A stretch of DNA of 64,000 bases from Planctomycetota bacterium (GTDB lineage Bacteria > Planctomycetota > Planctomycetia > Pirellulales > Pirellulaceae): NCBI GenBank assembly GCA_029979005.1, contig JAPOIJ010000003.1:1-64000 (forward strand), in the 5' to 3' direction. Shown here piece after piece: positions 43,685-53,533 of this stretch (the stretch's first letter is position 1; each line of letters starts with the position of its first letter). The translations under genes and the position numbers were made by a program. The notes under the pieces were generated by a model. It was not told the DNA's origin. It saw only the letters and a program-made list of their open reading frames with translations, and did not search any database.

Positions 43685-46468
43685 TTACGGTAGAAAGGCA
43701 AACTCGTTCGAATTCAACAAGGCACGACAAACAAGTGCAAGACTCTGTTCTTCTGCAAGTGCCGTACATGCTGCCTTTTCTGTTGCGTCAGGGCTTCTAC
43801 CAAGTAGTAACTCGAAGCATCGGTTTACCGCTACCGCCATTTGATTGTTTGCATCCTTCAAAGCACGTTGGGCAATTAAATTGGATTGTTCGATGACAAA
43901 ATCGCTGTTCAAAAGATTGAGTGCCTGAAGTGGTGTCGTAGAAACAGGCCGTTTAGGACGAACCTGACCGCAGTCTGGAAAATCAAATGCTGTGAACATT
44001 CGATCATCGACGCGTCGCATGCGTTCCTGATAGATCATGCGGCGCCAGGTTTTTTCACTGTGGTTGTCAGTGACTTCCCATTGGGCGTAACGTTTTTTCA
44101 CGTTATGAATCCGGTAGCTCTTGCCACCGATAGACGGGTCGAGCGAACCGGAGGCTTGAACGATCGAATCTCGAATTGCCTCTGCAGTCATACGCCTTGG
44201 TGGAAATCGCCACAATAATGCTGAGCCGGCATCTCGGGACATTCCATCGGCTCGGGGAGCACTGGATTGCCGGAACGCGTCAGACATAACTAACAACCGA
44301 ATCATTCGTTTCATAGACCATGGTTTTTCCGAGGATTCATCCACTGGTTGGCCTGAAGAATTTACAGAGGGTTGAACCAATTCACTGGCGAGCCAGTCAA
44401 GTAGTGCCGGATGGGTTGGTTTCGCTCCCGCCGCTCCAAAGTCACTGGTGGTAGCGACGATGCCTGTGCCAAAAACATGATGCCAAATACGATTAACGGC
44501 TACGCGCGCAGACAGGGGATGGTCAGCCGAGGTAAGCCAATTCGCAAACGCCTGACGGCGTTGTTTACCTGTTGATTCCGGAGAGAGGTTTAGCTCGCCA
44601 TTGATTTCTGTCAAACCGGCTGCGAACACCTCATCACGCGGGTTTTCAGGGCTTCCACGAGAAAGCACAAAGGTCCTTGTGGGCTTGATAAGCTTCGCAA
44701 CAAAACTCGGTTTTGGCCCCTCATCGTTAAGCTCAAGTATAAGTTGCTTGATCCGATTTACGATTGCGAGATGGTTTTCGTCATTATCCAACTGTTTGAC
44801 TTTGTTGGCCATGTAAACTTTTACCCAATCCCCTTTCTCGTTGAGGATTTCTACATCAAAAGGGCTGACGTTAAATTTATTTATATTGATCAGATAGTCA
44901 GTCTGCATGAAGTCCTGTCGGTTGGAGCTAACTCGAACGCGATTCACAAACTGAGGTTTATCAAAAGTAAATTGGACCCAGGGCTTTTCCTTGCTCCCTT
45001 TTGGAGCTTTGGCTGCCCATCCCTCGGTGCCGTATTTTCCGTCGTTGATTTTCCAGAGTTCACCGCGAGGCTGTGCAAACTTTTCAGGGGCGTTTGCTTT
45101 GGTGCCAACCGAGGCCAATGCGAGATTTTTGTTCCATTCTACAGGGCCAAGGATTTCGAGTTCATCCAGTCTTGCCCCTCCCCAATGAAACGAAATCCGG
45201 ACAGATTGAGTTTTTGTCGACGGAAAATGCATTTCTCGATAACCAATCCAATCCTCTTCCCAGAACTTGGTTTCTTTGAGTTTTGCACGTTGTTCACGGA
45301 TTAGCTGATAGATTTCTTCACCCCGTTTTCGTCGTGGGTGATCCGAGCCAAGCTCGGGAAAACGGCTTCCGAATTCAATATCCTGAAATACCGCTGTCAT
45401 CGCGTAATAGTCAGTGATGGATATTGGATCGAACTTGTGGTTATGGCACCTCGCACAGCCAATCGTCATACCGAGTGCCGAGGCACCTACCGTTTGTAAA
45501 ATTTCATCCATGCGATCAGCACGAGCTTGGCGACGCGCCGATGGTTCCTGGCCGACGGTAGCGACGGGCACGTGAGGCCCGGAAACCAGGTATCCTGTGG
45601 CTTCACCTACGCCAAGAGTGTCACCGGCGATTTGTTCCCGGAGAAATTGATCGTACGGCTTGTTCTCATTGAAAGATCGAATTACGTAGTCGCGATAAAT
45701 CCACGCGTTCTTTCGATAGAGATTGCTTTCAGATCCATTCGTCTCTGCCCAGCGAATTACGTCAAGCCAGTGTTGTGCCCAGCGTTCTCCAAACTGGGGT
45801 GACGCTAACAATCGATCGACAAGTTTCTCGTAAGCCGCCTCAGCATCCGATTCAAATTCCACCTTAAAATCTGAGATTTGTTCCGGAGTAGGCGCGATAC
45901 CTGTCAGCACAATTGACACACGGCGAATTAAAGAGATGGCGTCAGTTGGTTGAGAAAATTCGAGATTCTCGTTGGCTAGTTTTTTTGCCAGAAAAGCGTC
46001 CACTGGATTTGTAAATTTGGTTTCCGGTACGGGCGGCCGGACGATTGTTTGAAATGACCAATGATCGGATTTGACGGCTTCCACCGCTTTCATCTGCCCC
46101 GGCCAATTCGCACCTTCTGTGATCCAGCGAGTTAGCAGCGCGATTTCTTCGGCCGGAATTTTATCTTCGTCCGGTGGCATTTCCATGCCCTCTTCGGTGT
46201 GGTTAATTACGTTAAGCAAATAGCTTTTTTCGGGCTTCCCCGGCACGATGGTAGGCTGGCCGTAATCTCCCCCTTTGAGCATCTGCCATCGACGGTCCAG
46301 TCTTAGACCAGACTCCTGTTCGTCTTCTCCGTGGCAATGGTTGCAGTGCTCTGCAAATATAGGGGCGATTTGTTTTTCAAAGTCGATTTCCTGACCATTG
46401 AGGTAGAGACTCCCCGGGAGGAGTGCGAGAAGGGCAAATGTTGTCGGTAAAATAAAAAACGATTTCAT
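43685..46468 (-). CDS. DUF1549/DUF1553 cytochrome protein (PSD1-type) with inserted discoidin-like domain
   Basis: 927 residues with a signal peptide (1-25). Planctomycete cytochrome c motif C42-N-H-C45-H46, DUF1549 (about 150-370) containing a second C338-A-R-C341-H342 (GCARCHNHKFDP), and C-terminal DUF1553 (about 610-890: HPLSARVAVNRIWHH, RFPPRRMTAEAIRDS, PLQALNLLNSDF). Residues about 445-555 form an extra beta-sandwich (KPWVQFTFDKPQFVNRVRVS), F5/8 type C-like, which would bind glycans. The reaction is not established; an envelope redox role is suggested. Partner of the DUF1501 protein downstream; it starts 39 bases after the sulfatase-agarase gene ends. Confidence 0.92.
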   Translation of the reverse strand: MKSFFILPTTFALLALLPGSLYLNGQEIDFEKQIAPIFAEHCNHCHGEDEQESGLRLDRRWQMLKGGDYGQPTIVPGKPEKSYLLNVINHTEEGMEMPPDEDKIPAEEIALLTRWITEGANWPGQMKAVEAVKSDHWSFQTIVRPPVPETKFTNPVDAFLAKKLANENLEFSQPTDAISLIRRVSIVLTGIAPTPEQISDFKVEFESDAEAAYEKLVDRLLASPQFGERWAQHWLDVIRWAETNGSESNLYRKNAWIYRDYVIRSFNENKPYDQFLREQIAGDTLGVGEATGYLVSGPHVPVATVGQEPSARRQARADRMDEILQTVGASALGMTIGCARCHNHKFDPISITDYYAMTAVFQDIEFGSRFPELGSDHPRRKRGEEIYQLIREQRAKLKETKFWEEDWIGYREMHFPSTKTQSVRISFHWGGARLDELEILGPVEWNKNLALASVGTKANAPEKFAQPRGELWKINDGKYGTEGWAAKAPKGSKEKPWVQFTFDKPQFVNRVRVSSNRQDFMQTDYLININKFNVSPFDVEILNEKGDWVKVYMANKVKQLDNDENHLAIVNRIKQLILELNDEGPKPSFVAKLIKPTRTFVLSRGSPENPRDEVFAAGLTEINGELNLSPESTGKQRRQAFANWLTSADHPLSARVAVNRIWHHVFGTGIVATTSDFGAAGAKPTHPALLDWLASELVQPSVNSSGQPVDESSEKPWSMKRMIRLLVMSDAFRQSSAPRADGMSRDAGSALLWRFPPRRMTAEAIRDSIVQASGSLDPSIGGKSYRIHNVKKRYAQWEVTDNHSEKTWRRMIYQERMRRVDDRMFTAFDFPDCGQVRPKRPVSTTPLQALNLLNSDFVIEQSNLIAQRALKDANNQMAVAVNRCFELLLGRSPDATEKAACTALAEEQSLALVCRALLNSNEFAFLP

Positions 46469-46507
46469 GGGAATTCCAGGAAAGTTAAACGTTGGTTTGA
46501 TTACAGC

Positions 46508-49500
46508 TTATTCATTTCGATCGCTGTTTTCAGTTTCAATCTTATTTTTATGCACTTTGTATTCTTGCCAAGACAAAGTACCGTCACGGTTGGTATCGGC
46601 ATCAGGAAAACGTTCAAAGAACTTATTTTTCCAATACTCCCCGTCTCGCTCGGTGACCGATTTTTTTGATTGGGCAGGCAAAGTTCTGGTTGGCTGGTTT
46701 TCTGTGGGTGCCGGTTGGTTTGTCTTCGATGCCTCTTGTGGCGGTCCGATGAGTTGCTCGAGAATCTTCAGGCGGTTCATGTTATTGCCAGTTCGGGCAG
46801 GGTACATTTTTTGAGTCGCGGTGGTAACGGAATGAACGAATTCGGGGTAGGATCGCCCTGTCACATCAACGAAGCCGCATTGGTGGTTTTCACGATCTCT
46901 TCTTCCCGCAGCGGATTGGTCAATCCACTGAAACCAGTGAACTCCAACAAACCGAGGGTCGGCAAGTGCGGTGGAAAGATAATTGCTGAAGGCGAGTCCA
47001 CGCTGTCGTTGATTCCAAGCTGAGGCAAGCCCCGGGCTGGGCACACCGCGATCGACCGAGCCGATGTGAAATTCACCGGCAAGAATCGGCATGTCCACAT
47101 TTTCTGGAACCTGCCAGGCTCGAACCGTCGAGTCATAGACGTTAACAGAGAATACGTCAGCATGACCGGCGGCAGCACGTCCGAGAACATTCGGGCCTCG
47201 GTGGCAACGACAGCCCAGGAATAATTTGTTGGGCAACACTTCGTTAATTACTTTTTTAGATTTGGCAAAAAACGCATTAGCAAAATCAAAGTAGTAAGGT
47301 TCGATATCCTTTTTCGCGGCAGCTGGGATCTTACTTGCTTCAGATTTCAGAACAGTATTCCAATCCGAGTGATTTGTTTCCCAAACTTCATTGAGCTCGT
47401 CGAGGGAAGAATATTTTTTCTTCAGTTGTTGAAGCACCCACTGTTTCGTTGATTCATCATCCGGCATTTCAAAAATAATGGGAGTCAATCGATCTGGCCA
47501 TTCAAATTCATTGCCTAGAAACAGGCCAAGGCAGTACGGGTCGTCTTTTACAGAAGAGAATTTTTCAAGACATTTCCGCAAGTCGGATTCGTAATTATCC
47601 CGAAACGGTGATGGAAGTTTTTTTCCGGCCTGCCACCAGATGGATGCGATCAGAGTGTAGGGGGTCTTGGCGTCCTCTTGAAGCGGTTTACTGCTCCAGG
47701 AGCCAAGGGTGTTGATGCCCCATGCCCGCATGCGGTCATGGATTCCATCTCGACTGAGTTTCTTCCAGTTGGGGCCCAGGGCCCTTGCGTAATTCATGGC
47801 CGGAAAGTTAACAAAGTCCCGGCCTTGATTCTTTTTGAGGCCGGTCCAGCGGAGTTTATGATTGTCATCCGGCAGCCATTCGAAAAAGCCAGTCTCGCGC
47901 CGAGAGGGGGTAACGGGCGTAGCTGATTCGTCTCCCGCAAGACAGACGCCAACGGAAAAGAAAAGATAGCCTTCGGGGTCGACAAGCCACCAACGGCCAT
48001 CCACTTTTTCAGTCCGGAAATGACCTGTAGCTTCCCGCTTGGGCCCGTCTTTCCAGCCACCGAAACGAGTCCAGTTTTTAGAATTTGCTGTTAATTTGGC
48101 GTCTTCCAATTCTTTCGCGAGTGTGGCCTTGAGGTCTGATGTCTGTTTAATTTTACCCGGCCAGTCGAGAGAATTGACTTGTCCCAGTTCATCTAAATAA
48201 GGCATTGCATGGAGGGCTTCGTCCCGTTCTTCCGTGGCTTCCCAGCAAGCGACGGGATCATTAACGCGAAGGTTTATATTTCCTGTGGAGGATTGCATCT
48301 CCAGTTTTAAAGTTCTTACATCTGCCGGATAAAATTTTCGCCAATGCATTCTGTGTCCGTTTGGTTTGGACAGTTGGTCTCGGAACACAGCCGGACCTTG
48401 ATACGTAGACTCGTCTTGTGGAAACACAAATCCCAGCATCGATTCCTCTTGGGAAGGTGCTACGCCAAATCCTACGCAATGCCGGGACCAACCCGTCACA
48501 TTACTATTGTTTAGCTTACCATCGACGATCGTCACTCCAGGTTCGTGATTAAAGAGGGGAACGCCAACGAGTCGGAATTTTGACACATCCCACTTCTCTC
48601 CTTCGTCAGGAACAAATTCAATTGTCAGTGGGGATTTTCCCTGAACGATCCAACCGCCCCCATCTCGTTTGATGGTGCCTTTGAATTGATCGCTAATTTT
48701 GAGTTTTAGCGTTTGGATTGGTTGAAATAAATCGGCGGTGTGAACTTGATTGGCAGTAGACGTTAGCTCGGCGGCTGAATTCGTTGGCTCAAAAACAGAG
48801 GCCGCCAGTGGTTGAGTACTTCGTGTAGATTCTACAATCCGTTTTAGTTCTTTGCGCATTTGAACAACTCTGGCCTGCTGTTCTTCGTCATTCAGCAGGT
48901 CATTCGTTTCTTTTAAGTCAGAGGCCAGATTAAACAAATGAAGAGGCTTCTGCTCGCGAGACGTAATTAGTTTCCAGTCACCCATCCGAACCATTTTTGC
49001 CAGTTGCTGTCCATAGCGAGGTTCCGAGTTGGCCTGAACAAACATTGAATTTCGGGTGGAGTCATCGCGGTCACCATTGAGCACTGGGAGAAAAGATTCG
49101 CTATCGAGGCCTTGGTCGGGTTCGACGGCTTGACCTGTCAAATCAGCGAATGTCGCATAAATGTCCTGTAGTCCGACCAAGGCATCGGAACGAGTTCCCG
49201 GAGCGATGACTGATCCTGCTGGCGTGCCGTTGCCCCAGCGAACAATCATAGGAATGCGATGGCCTCCCTCCCAGATCGAAGCTTTGCTGCCACGAAGTCC
49301 GCCACATGAGTCGTGTCCAAGTTTTTGAGCCCCCGGTTTGCCTCGTGAAAGCCCACCGTTATCACTTACGAAAAGAATCAGGGTGTTGTCTAGTTCTCCG
49401 TGATGCCGGAGTCGCTCGATCATTTTCCCGAGCGTTACATCTGCTTCGAATAGCATATCGAGGTGAGCGTCTCCCGTTGCCCCTTTAATTTCTACGCCGT

Positions 49501-50350
49501 CCAGTTCCCGCGGAGGCGTATGCGGTTTGTGACAAGACTCGGTGCAATAGTGCATGAAGAATGGCTTGCGTTGACCGGTAGCTTGATTGTTGGAAATGTG
49601 ACGATCGATAAACTGAATTGCTTTGTCTGCCAGAATTGGACCAACTTGGGAAGAGTCCCAGTCGGGAGTTCCAAATCCGGTTTTTAATATGACGGAGTTA
49701 CCATGAGTTCCTTCATTCCAAATTTTTAATTCCCTGGATTTCCCAGCGAGAAGACCATTTTCAAAAGCGATATAAGGCGGCCCCTGAATTCCCTGTGGTA
49801 ATTCGTAGGCATAGTCGAACCCGAAACTGAATGGGCTGTCTTCAATCGGTCGGGAAAAATCAATATCTCGAAAATCGTACTTCCACGAGATAGGTTCACC
49901 TGTGGTCTTGCTGTACATTTGGCCGCCAAGATGTACCTTCCCTAAAAATGCGGTGTGGTAACCCGCTTTTTGCATCAAGTGTCCAAGGGTTCGCTGACCG
50001 TCAAGGACCTGGGAAGGCTGATGGAAGATCCATGTGCCGTTTTCCAGTCTGCCGCGATATGGGTAGTTACCCGTTAGAACGCTGTATCGGGTAGGCGCGC
50101 AAACGGATGAAGGAGAATGCGCATCGGTGAAGAGCATTCCGTCGGTGGCGAGTTGTTCGAGGTTGGGGAGAGCAACCTTGCTGTCTGCATTATAAGAGCG
50201 GCAATCACCGTACCCCATGTCGTCCATAAGAAATAAAATGACATTGGGAGGTTCATTGGCCGACACTGTCGACGTGATAAATCCGATGCTCAAAACAATC
50301 ATTGCCAGGCAAGCAGATGCGGTTGATGATTTTATTTTCAAAGGGTTCAT
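46508..50350 (-). CDS. sulfatase fused to GH50/agarase-like hydrolase and EF-hand
   Basis: 1280 residues, secreted. Residues 1-30 are a signal peptide. Residues ~35-520 are a type I sulfatase: Asp43-Asp44 (LMDDMGYGDC), Cys84 in C-A-P-T-R, GKVHLGG, SDNGGLSRGKPG. Residues ~545-740 are beta-rich and look like the carbohydrate-binding domain that precedes GH50 barrels. From ~759 comes an agarase-like clan GH-A barrel (GRWWLVDPEGYLFFSVGV) with probable acid/base Glu948 (LGNEFEW) and nucleophile Glu1093 (LAGEFHIGS). Near the end is an EF-hand loop (1252-1263, DTNRDGTLSWQE). One chain can thus desulfate and cleave a sulfated galactan (inference). It lies 9 bases after the preceding sulfatase gene. 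Confidence 0.88.
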   Translation of the reverse strand: MNPLKIKSSTASACLAMIVLSIGFITSTVSANEPPNVILFLMDDMGYGDCRSYNADSKVALPNLEQLATDGMLFTDAHSPSSVCAPTRYSVLTGNYPYRGRLENGTWIFHQPSQVLDGQRTLGHLMQKAGYHTAFLGKVHLGGQMYSKTTGEPISWKYDFRDIDFSRPIEDSPFSFGFDYAYELPQGIQGPPYIAFENGLLAGKSRELKIWNEGTHGNSVILKTGFGTPDWDSSQVGPILADKAIQFIDRHISNNQATGQRKPFFMHYCTESCHKPHTPPRELDGVEIKGATGDAHLDMLFEADVTLGKMIERLRHHGELDNTLILFVSDNGGLSRGKPGAQKLGHDSCGGLRGSKASIWEGGHRIPMIVRWGNGTPAGSVIAPGTRSDALVGLQDIYATFADLTGQAVEPDQGLDSESFLPVLNGDRDDSTRNSMFVQANSEPRYGQQLAKMVRMGDWKLITSREQKPLHLFNLASDLKETNDLLNDEEQQARVVQMRKELKRIVESTRSTQPLAASVFEPTNSAAELTSTANQVHTADLFQPIQTLKLKISDQFKGTIKRDGGGWIVQGKSPLTIEFVPDEGEKWDVSKFRLVGVPLFNHEPGVTIVDGKLNNSNVTGWSRHCVGFGVAPSQEESMLGFVFPQDESTYQGPAVFRDQLSKPNGHRMHWRKFYPADVRTLKLEMQSSTGNINLRVNDPVACWEATEERDEALHAMPYLDELGQVNSLDWPGKIKQTSDLKATLAKELEDAKLTANSKNWTRFGGWKDGPKREATGHFRTEKVDGRWWLVDPEGYLFFSVGVCLAGDESATPVTPSRRETGFFEWLPDDNHKLRWTGLKKNQGRDFVNFPAMNYARALGPNWKKLSRDGIHDRMRAWGINTLGSWSSKPLQEDAKTPYTLIASIWWQAGKKLPSPFRDNYESDLRKCLEKFSSVKDDPYCLGLFLGNEFEWPDRLTPIIFEMPDDESTKQWVLQQLKKKYSSLDELNEVWETNHSDWNTVLKSEASKIPAAAKKDIEPYYFDFANAFFAKSKKVINEVLPNKLFLGCRCHRGPNVLGRAAAGHADVFSVNVYDSTVRAWQVPENVDMPILAGEFHIGSVDRGVPSPGLASAWNQRQRGLAFSNYLSTALADPRFVGVHWFQWIDQSAAGRRDRENHQCGFVDVTGRSYPEFVHSVTTATQKMYPARTGNNMNRLKILEQLIGPPQEASKTNQPAPTENQPTRTLPAQSKKSVTERDGEYWKNKFFERFPDADTNRDGTLSWQEYKVHKNKIETENSDRNE

Positions 50351-50359
50351 AAAGAAAAG

Positions 50360-51973
50360 TCAGTCAGAATTTTGAGTGTTGATTTGAAGTTCAGGAACCA
50401 TTTCGTTCAAACGAGTTCGCATGGACCGCAGCATAGGTTGGTAATTTTTATGAGATGCAAGATTATCCCATTCGTAGGGATCTTTTTTGTGATCGTAGAG
50501 TTCTTCGTTTCCATTCCGGTACCGGATGTATCGCCAGTCCGTTGATCGGATAGACCAATTTTGATTTTTAAGATCGAACTTTTGAAGTTTGTCGAGTTTC
50601 AAATACTCGCCAACAAAGATCATCGAGAGAGCAGTGTCCGGCCCTTCCCACGCTCCATGTTTAGGGTTTTCAATTAGCGGGCGGATGCTGTGACCATCCA
50701 GTTTTGCCCCTTGGTTGTTTTTGCGTGTATCACCGTCGAGAGCACATAAATCAACAAGCGTCGGATATAGGTCGATCAATGAAATTGGCTTTTGACAGCG
50801 GACCCCTGTCTCTTTCAGTCCGGGCACTCGGATAATGAACGGGACACGGGTGCTCTCCTCCCACGGAGAATTTTTGAATAAGTAGTCCTTTTCACCCATG
50901 TTCCATCCGTGGTCACTCGTTACCACGATAATGGTATTGTTGCGAATAGAAGGATCGGGGGATGAATCAATCGCATCGACGATTTTTCCAATGCACTCAT
51001 CCACTGCAGCGACTCCGGCAAGATAGGCTTGAGTGAACGCTTTAAGAGCATCCTCTCGAGTGGGGTACGAGTCTAATAATGTTCGATAGTATCTCAAACC
51101 TTTTTGCTCGGGTGCATAGACGTCTGCGTAATAGGTGTCTTCGGCATCTCCGGAACGAATAACAGGTAGCTGGACATCCTCGATTGGAAATAGATCAAAA
51201 AACTTTTTGGGGACATGGATAGGTGTATGCGGACGGATTAATCCTATTCCTAAAAAGAATGGAGATTTGAATTCTGGATCTGAAAAATTACGAATTTGCT
51301 CAGCTGCCCATTTTGCGTTTCGTTCGTCAGGGGTCAGATCTCGATCGTTTTCTGAAACGTATCGAAACCGCTGCCGTTTTTTCCAATTGCCATAAATCCA
51401 TCCACTTTCGGGATTACCGTCATTGGCAAAAGGTACTCTTGAAAGCGGCGCGAATGAGCCGTCTACGGGTCCGATGGATCGGAATGGCATTGGTACGTCC
51501 GGGTGTGCGACTCGCTGAGTCCCATCAAAAATAGAGGGCCCATAATCCGCGCGATATTTGAAATCACTCCATTCGTCAGGCTTGCCATGGTGCATTAATT
51601 TACCGGATCCAGCGACGTGATAGCCATTATCTCGGAAATGCTCCATGATTGTTTTTGAGTTTTTCAGGACGGGGTTTTCAAACCATTTACCCCAGAACAA
51701 ATTGCCGGAAGTGTGTGGGTAAATGCCCGTTAAAAAACTCGAGCGTGAGGGCGCGCATACGGGATTGTTACTGTAAGCGCAATCGAAAGAGACACCGGAC
51801 TTGGCCAGTGCTTTCATAGAAGGTGTTTTGGCTTGAGGGTGTCCGTCAAAGCCTTCGACATAGTCGTTAAGGTCATCGCATACAATGAGGACGACGTTCG
51901 GGCGCTCATCGGCGGCAACCCATTGGCTAAACAAGCTGACGATTGCGAGCGTGCTAAGTAAGAACAGTTTCAT
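50360..51973 (-). CDS. iduronate-2-sulfatase/choline-sulfatase-like sulfatase, CAPSR
   Basis: 537 residues with a signal peptide (LFLLSTLAIVSLFSQWVAA). Asp33-Asp34 in CDDLNDYVEGFDGHPQ and Cys73 in C-A-P-S-R followed by SSFLTGIYPHTSG place it in the DDLNDY subgroup, the same as the EF-hand sulfatase two genes upstream. TSDHGWNMGEKDYLFKNSPWEE supplies later ligands. It lies between two operon genes with gaps of only 2 and 9 bases, so translational coupling is likely. Substrate unknown; by context a sulfated galactan fragment. Confidence 0.94.
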   Translation of the reverse strand: MKLFLLSTLAIVSLFSQWVAADERPNVVLIVCDDLNDYVEGFDGHPQAKTPSMKALAKSGVSFDCAYSNNPVCAPSRSSFLTGIYPHTSGNLFWGKWFENPVLKNSKTIMEHFRDNGYHVAGSGKLMHHGKPDEWSDFKYRADYGPSIFDGTQRVAHPDVPMPFRSIGPVDGSFAPLSRVPFANDGNPESGWIYGNWKKRQRFRYVSENDRDLTPDERNAKWAAEQIRNFSDPEFKSPFFLGIGLIRPHTPIHVPKKFFDLFPIEDVQLPVIRSGDAEDTYYADVYAPEQKGLRYYRTLLDSYPTREDALKAFTQAYLAGVAAVDECIGKIVDAIDSSPDPSIRNNTIIVVTSDHGWNMGEKDYLFKNSPWEESTRVPFIIRVPGLKETGVRCQKPISLIDLYPTLVDLCALDGDTRKNNQGAKLDGHSIRPLIENPKHGAWEGPDTALSMIFVGEYLKLDKLQKFDLKNQNWSIRSTDWRYIRYRNGNEELYDHKKDPYEWDNLASHKNYQPMLRSMRTRLNEMVPELQINTQNSD

Positions 51974-51975
51974 TT

Positions 51976-53412
51976 TTACCGACCCGCCTTTTCAGATGAT
52001 TTACGATCTTGTTTTTTCTGAAATGACGGCAAGTGGATTAGCCCCAGAAAAATCGGATCAATTAATTCTGCAGACCATTTTTCTCTCAACGTTTCCAGCT
52101 CAGCTAAAATGTCGGGCTCCCGAAGAGCTAGGTTTTTAGATTCGCCAACGTCGTTTTTCAAATTGTACAGTTGAGATTTACCTCCTTTAAAAGGTACGAC
52201 CTGCTTGTAGTCGCCACGCCGTACGGCATAGCGTTGTTGATCGAATTTTCGGAGGTAAATAGCGTGGTGGGGCGGTGTATTGATTTCCCCGCGGACGTAA
52301 GGCACGAGATTGACGCCATCGAGTGGGCGCTGCTCATCTAGGGTGGCACCGCTAAGCGAAGCGATGGTGGCAAAAATATCAAGGGAGCTGACGGGTAGAT
52401 CATAAACGATGCCTTGGGGAAATTTAGCAGGCCAGCGGGCGGCGAAGGGAACGCGAAACCCCCCTTCCCAGACATCTCCTTTGTTGCCGCGAAGCGGATT
52501 GTTTTGAGAGGCGTTTTTTGGCGTTGGTCCACCATTATCCGATAGAAAAAAGATGAGCGTGTCTTGTTCGAGGTTATTAGTTTTTAGCGTTTCGAGTAGC
52601 GTTCCAACGCCGTCGTCGACGGCGCTGACCATAGCAGCATAAGTTCTGCGTTTAGGATTCTTGATACCCTTAAATCGTTCCAAATATTTGGGGGTTGCCT
52701 GAAGAGGTAGATGCGGTGCGTTGTAAGATAAAAATAAAAAGAATGGTTGTTCTTTGTTTTTTTCTACGAACCGGACGGCAGCATCTGAAAATTCATCCGT
52801 TAAATACTTAGTCGTTTTGACCGGTGTGCGACCATTCAAAATCAAGGTTCGGTAACTCTCATTTTCATTACTGGCTGCGGCACTGTCCTCAAGCGTGAGT
52901 TCCTCCGGTAGGTAACGATGACCGCCACCGAGGTGCCCGAAAAACTCGTGAAATCCACGATTGAGTGGATGATGTTTTTGATTGGCACCAAGATGCCATT
53001 TACCAACGACTCCGCAACGATAACCGGTTTTGCTAAGCGCTTCAGCCATGGTGGTTTCGCTCAATGGGAGTCCCATATTGGGATCATTCGGTAAATATTG
53101 TGGATTGCGTTCGAATCCAAATCTCTGGGGGTATCGTCCAGTGATGAAACCGGCACGGCTGGGCCCACAAACCGAGTAAGAAACATAAGCGTTGGTGAAC
53201 TTCACCCCGGCGTTGGCGATCGAATCAATATGAGGCGTGGGAATGTCGGTGCACCCATTAAAGCCAACGTCGGCGTATCCAAGATCATCGGTCATTATCA
53301 CGATTAAGTTTGGCGCTGTTTGCATTTGGCCGTGCGCGCTCGCATCCGTAGAAGTTGCCAACAATAAATTGGCAAAGGAAAAGATGGCGATTAAAAACTG
53401 CATAGATTTCAT
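51976..53412 (-). CDS. arylsulfatase-A-like sulfatase, CGPSR
   Basis: 478 residues with a signal peptide (FLIAIFSFANLLLATSTDASA). Asp42-Asp43 (MTDDLGYADVGFNG), Cys82 in C-G-P-S-R followed by AGFITGRYPQRFGFE, GKWHLGANQKHHP, LSDNGGPTPKNASQNNPLRG and KGDVWEGGFRVPF: all sulfatase landmarks are intact. This subgroup contains galactose-sulfate and arylsulfatase-type enzymes in marine polysaccharide loci. Its stop is only 2 bases before the next gene's start. The basic C-terminus (QKKQDRKSSEKAGR) is unstructured. Confidence 0.95.
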   Translation of the reverse strand: MKSMQFLIAIFSFANLLLATSTDASAHGQMQTAPNLIVIMTDDLGYADVGFNGCTDIPTPHIDSIANAGVKFTNAYVSYSVCGPSRAGFITGRYPQRFGFERNPQYLPNDPNMGLPLSETTMAEALSKTGYRCGVVGKWHLGANQKHHPLNRGFHEFFGHLGGGHRYLPEELTLEDSAAASNENESYRTLILNGRTPVKTTKYLTDEFSDAAVRFVEKNKEQPFFLFLSYNAPHLPLQATPKYLERFKGIKNPKRRTYAAMVSAVDDGVGTLLETLKTNNLEQDTLIFFLSDNGGPTPKNASQNNPLRGNKGDVWEGGFRVPFAARWPAKFPQGIVYDLPVSSLDIFATIASLSGATLDEQRPLDGVNLVPYVRGEINTPPHHAIYLRKFDQQRYAVRRGDYKQVVPFKGGKSQLYNLKNDVGESKNLALREPDILAELETLREKWSAELIDPIFLGLIHLPSFQKKQDRKSSEKAGR

Positions 53413-53533
53413 TGGGTTTAGGATGGAGATTGTTTGGTGGTTGGGTCTCTTGAGAGATACAGTTGAATAAAAAGTCAGGGGCGTGAACCAATGATTTTCA
53501 ATTTGAGTGAACAGGTCGGTAACCCATTGGTAA

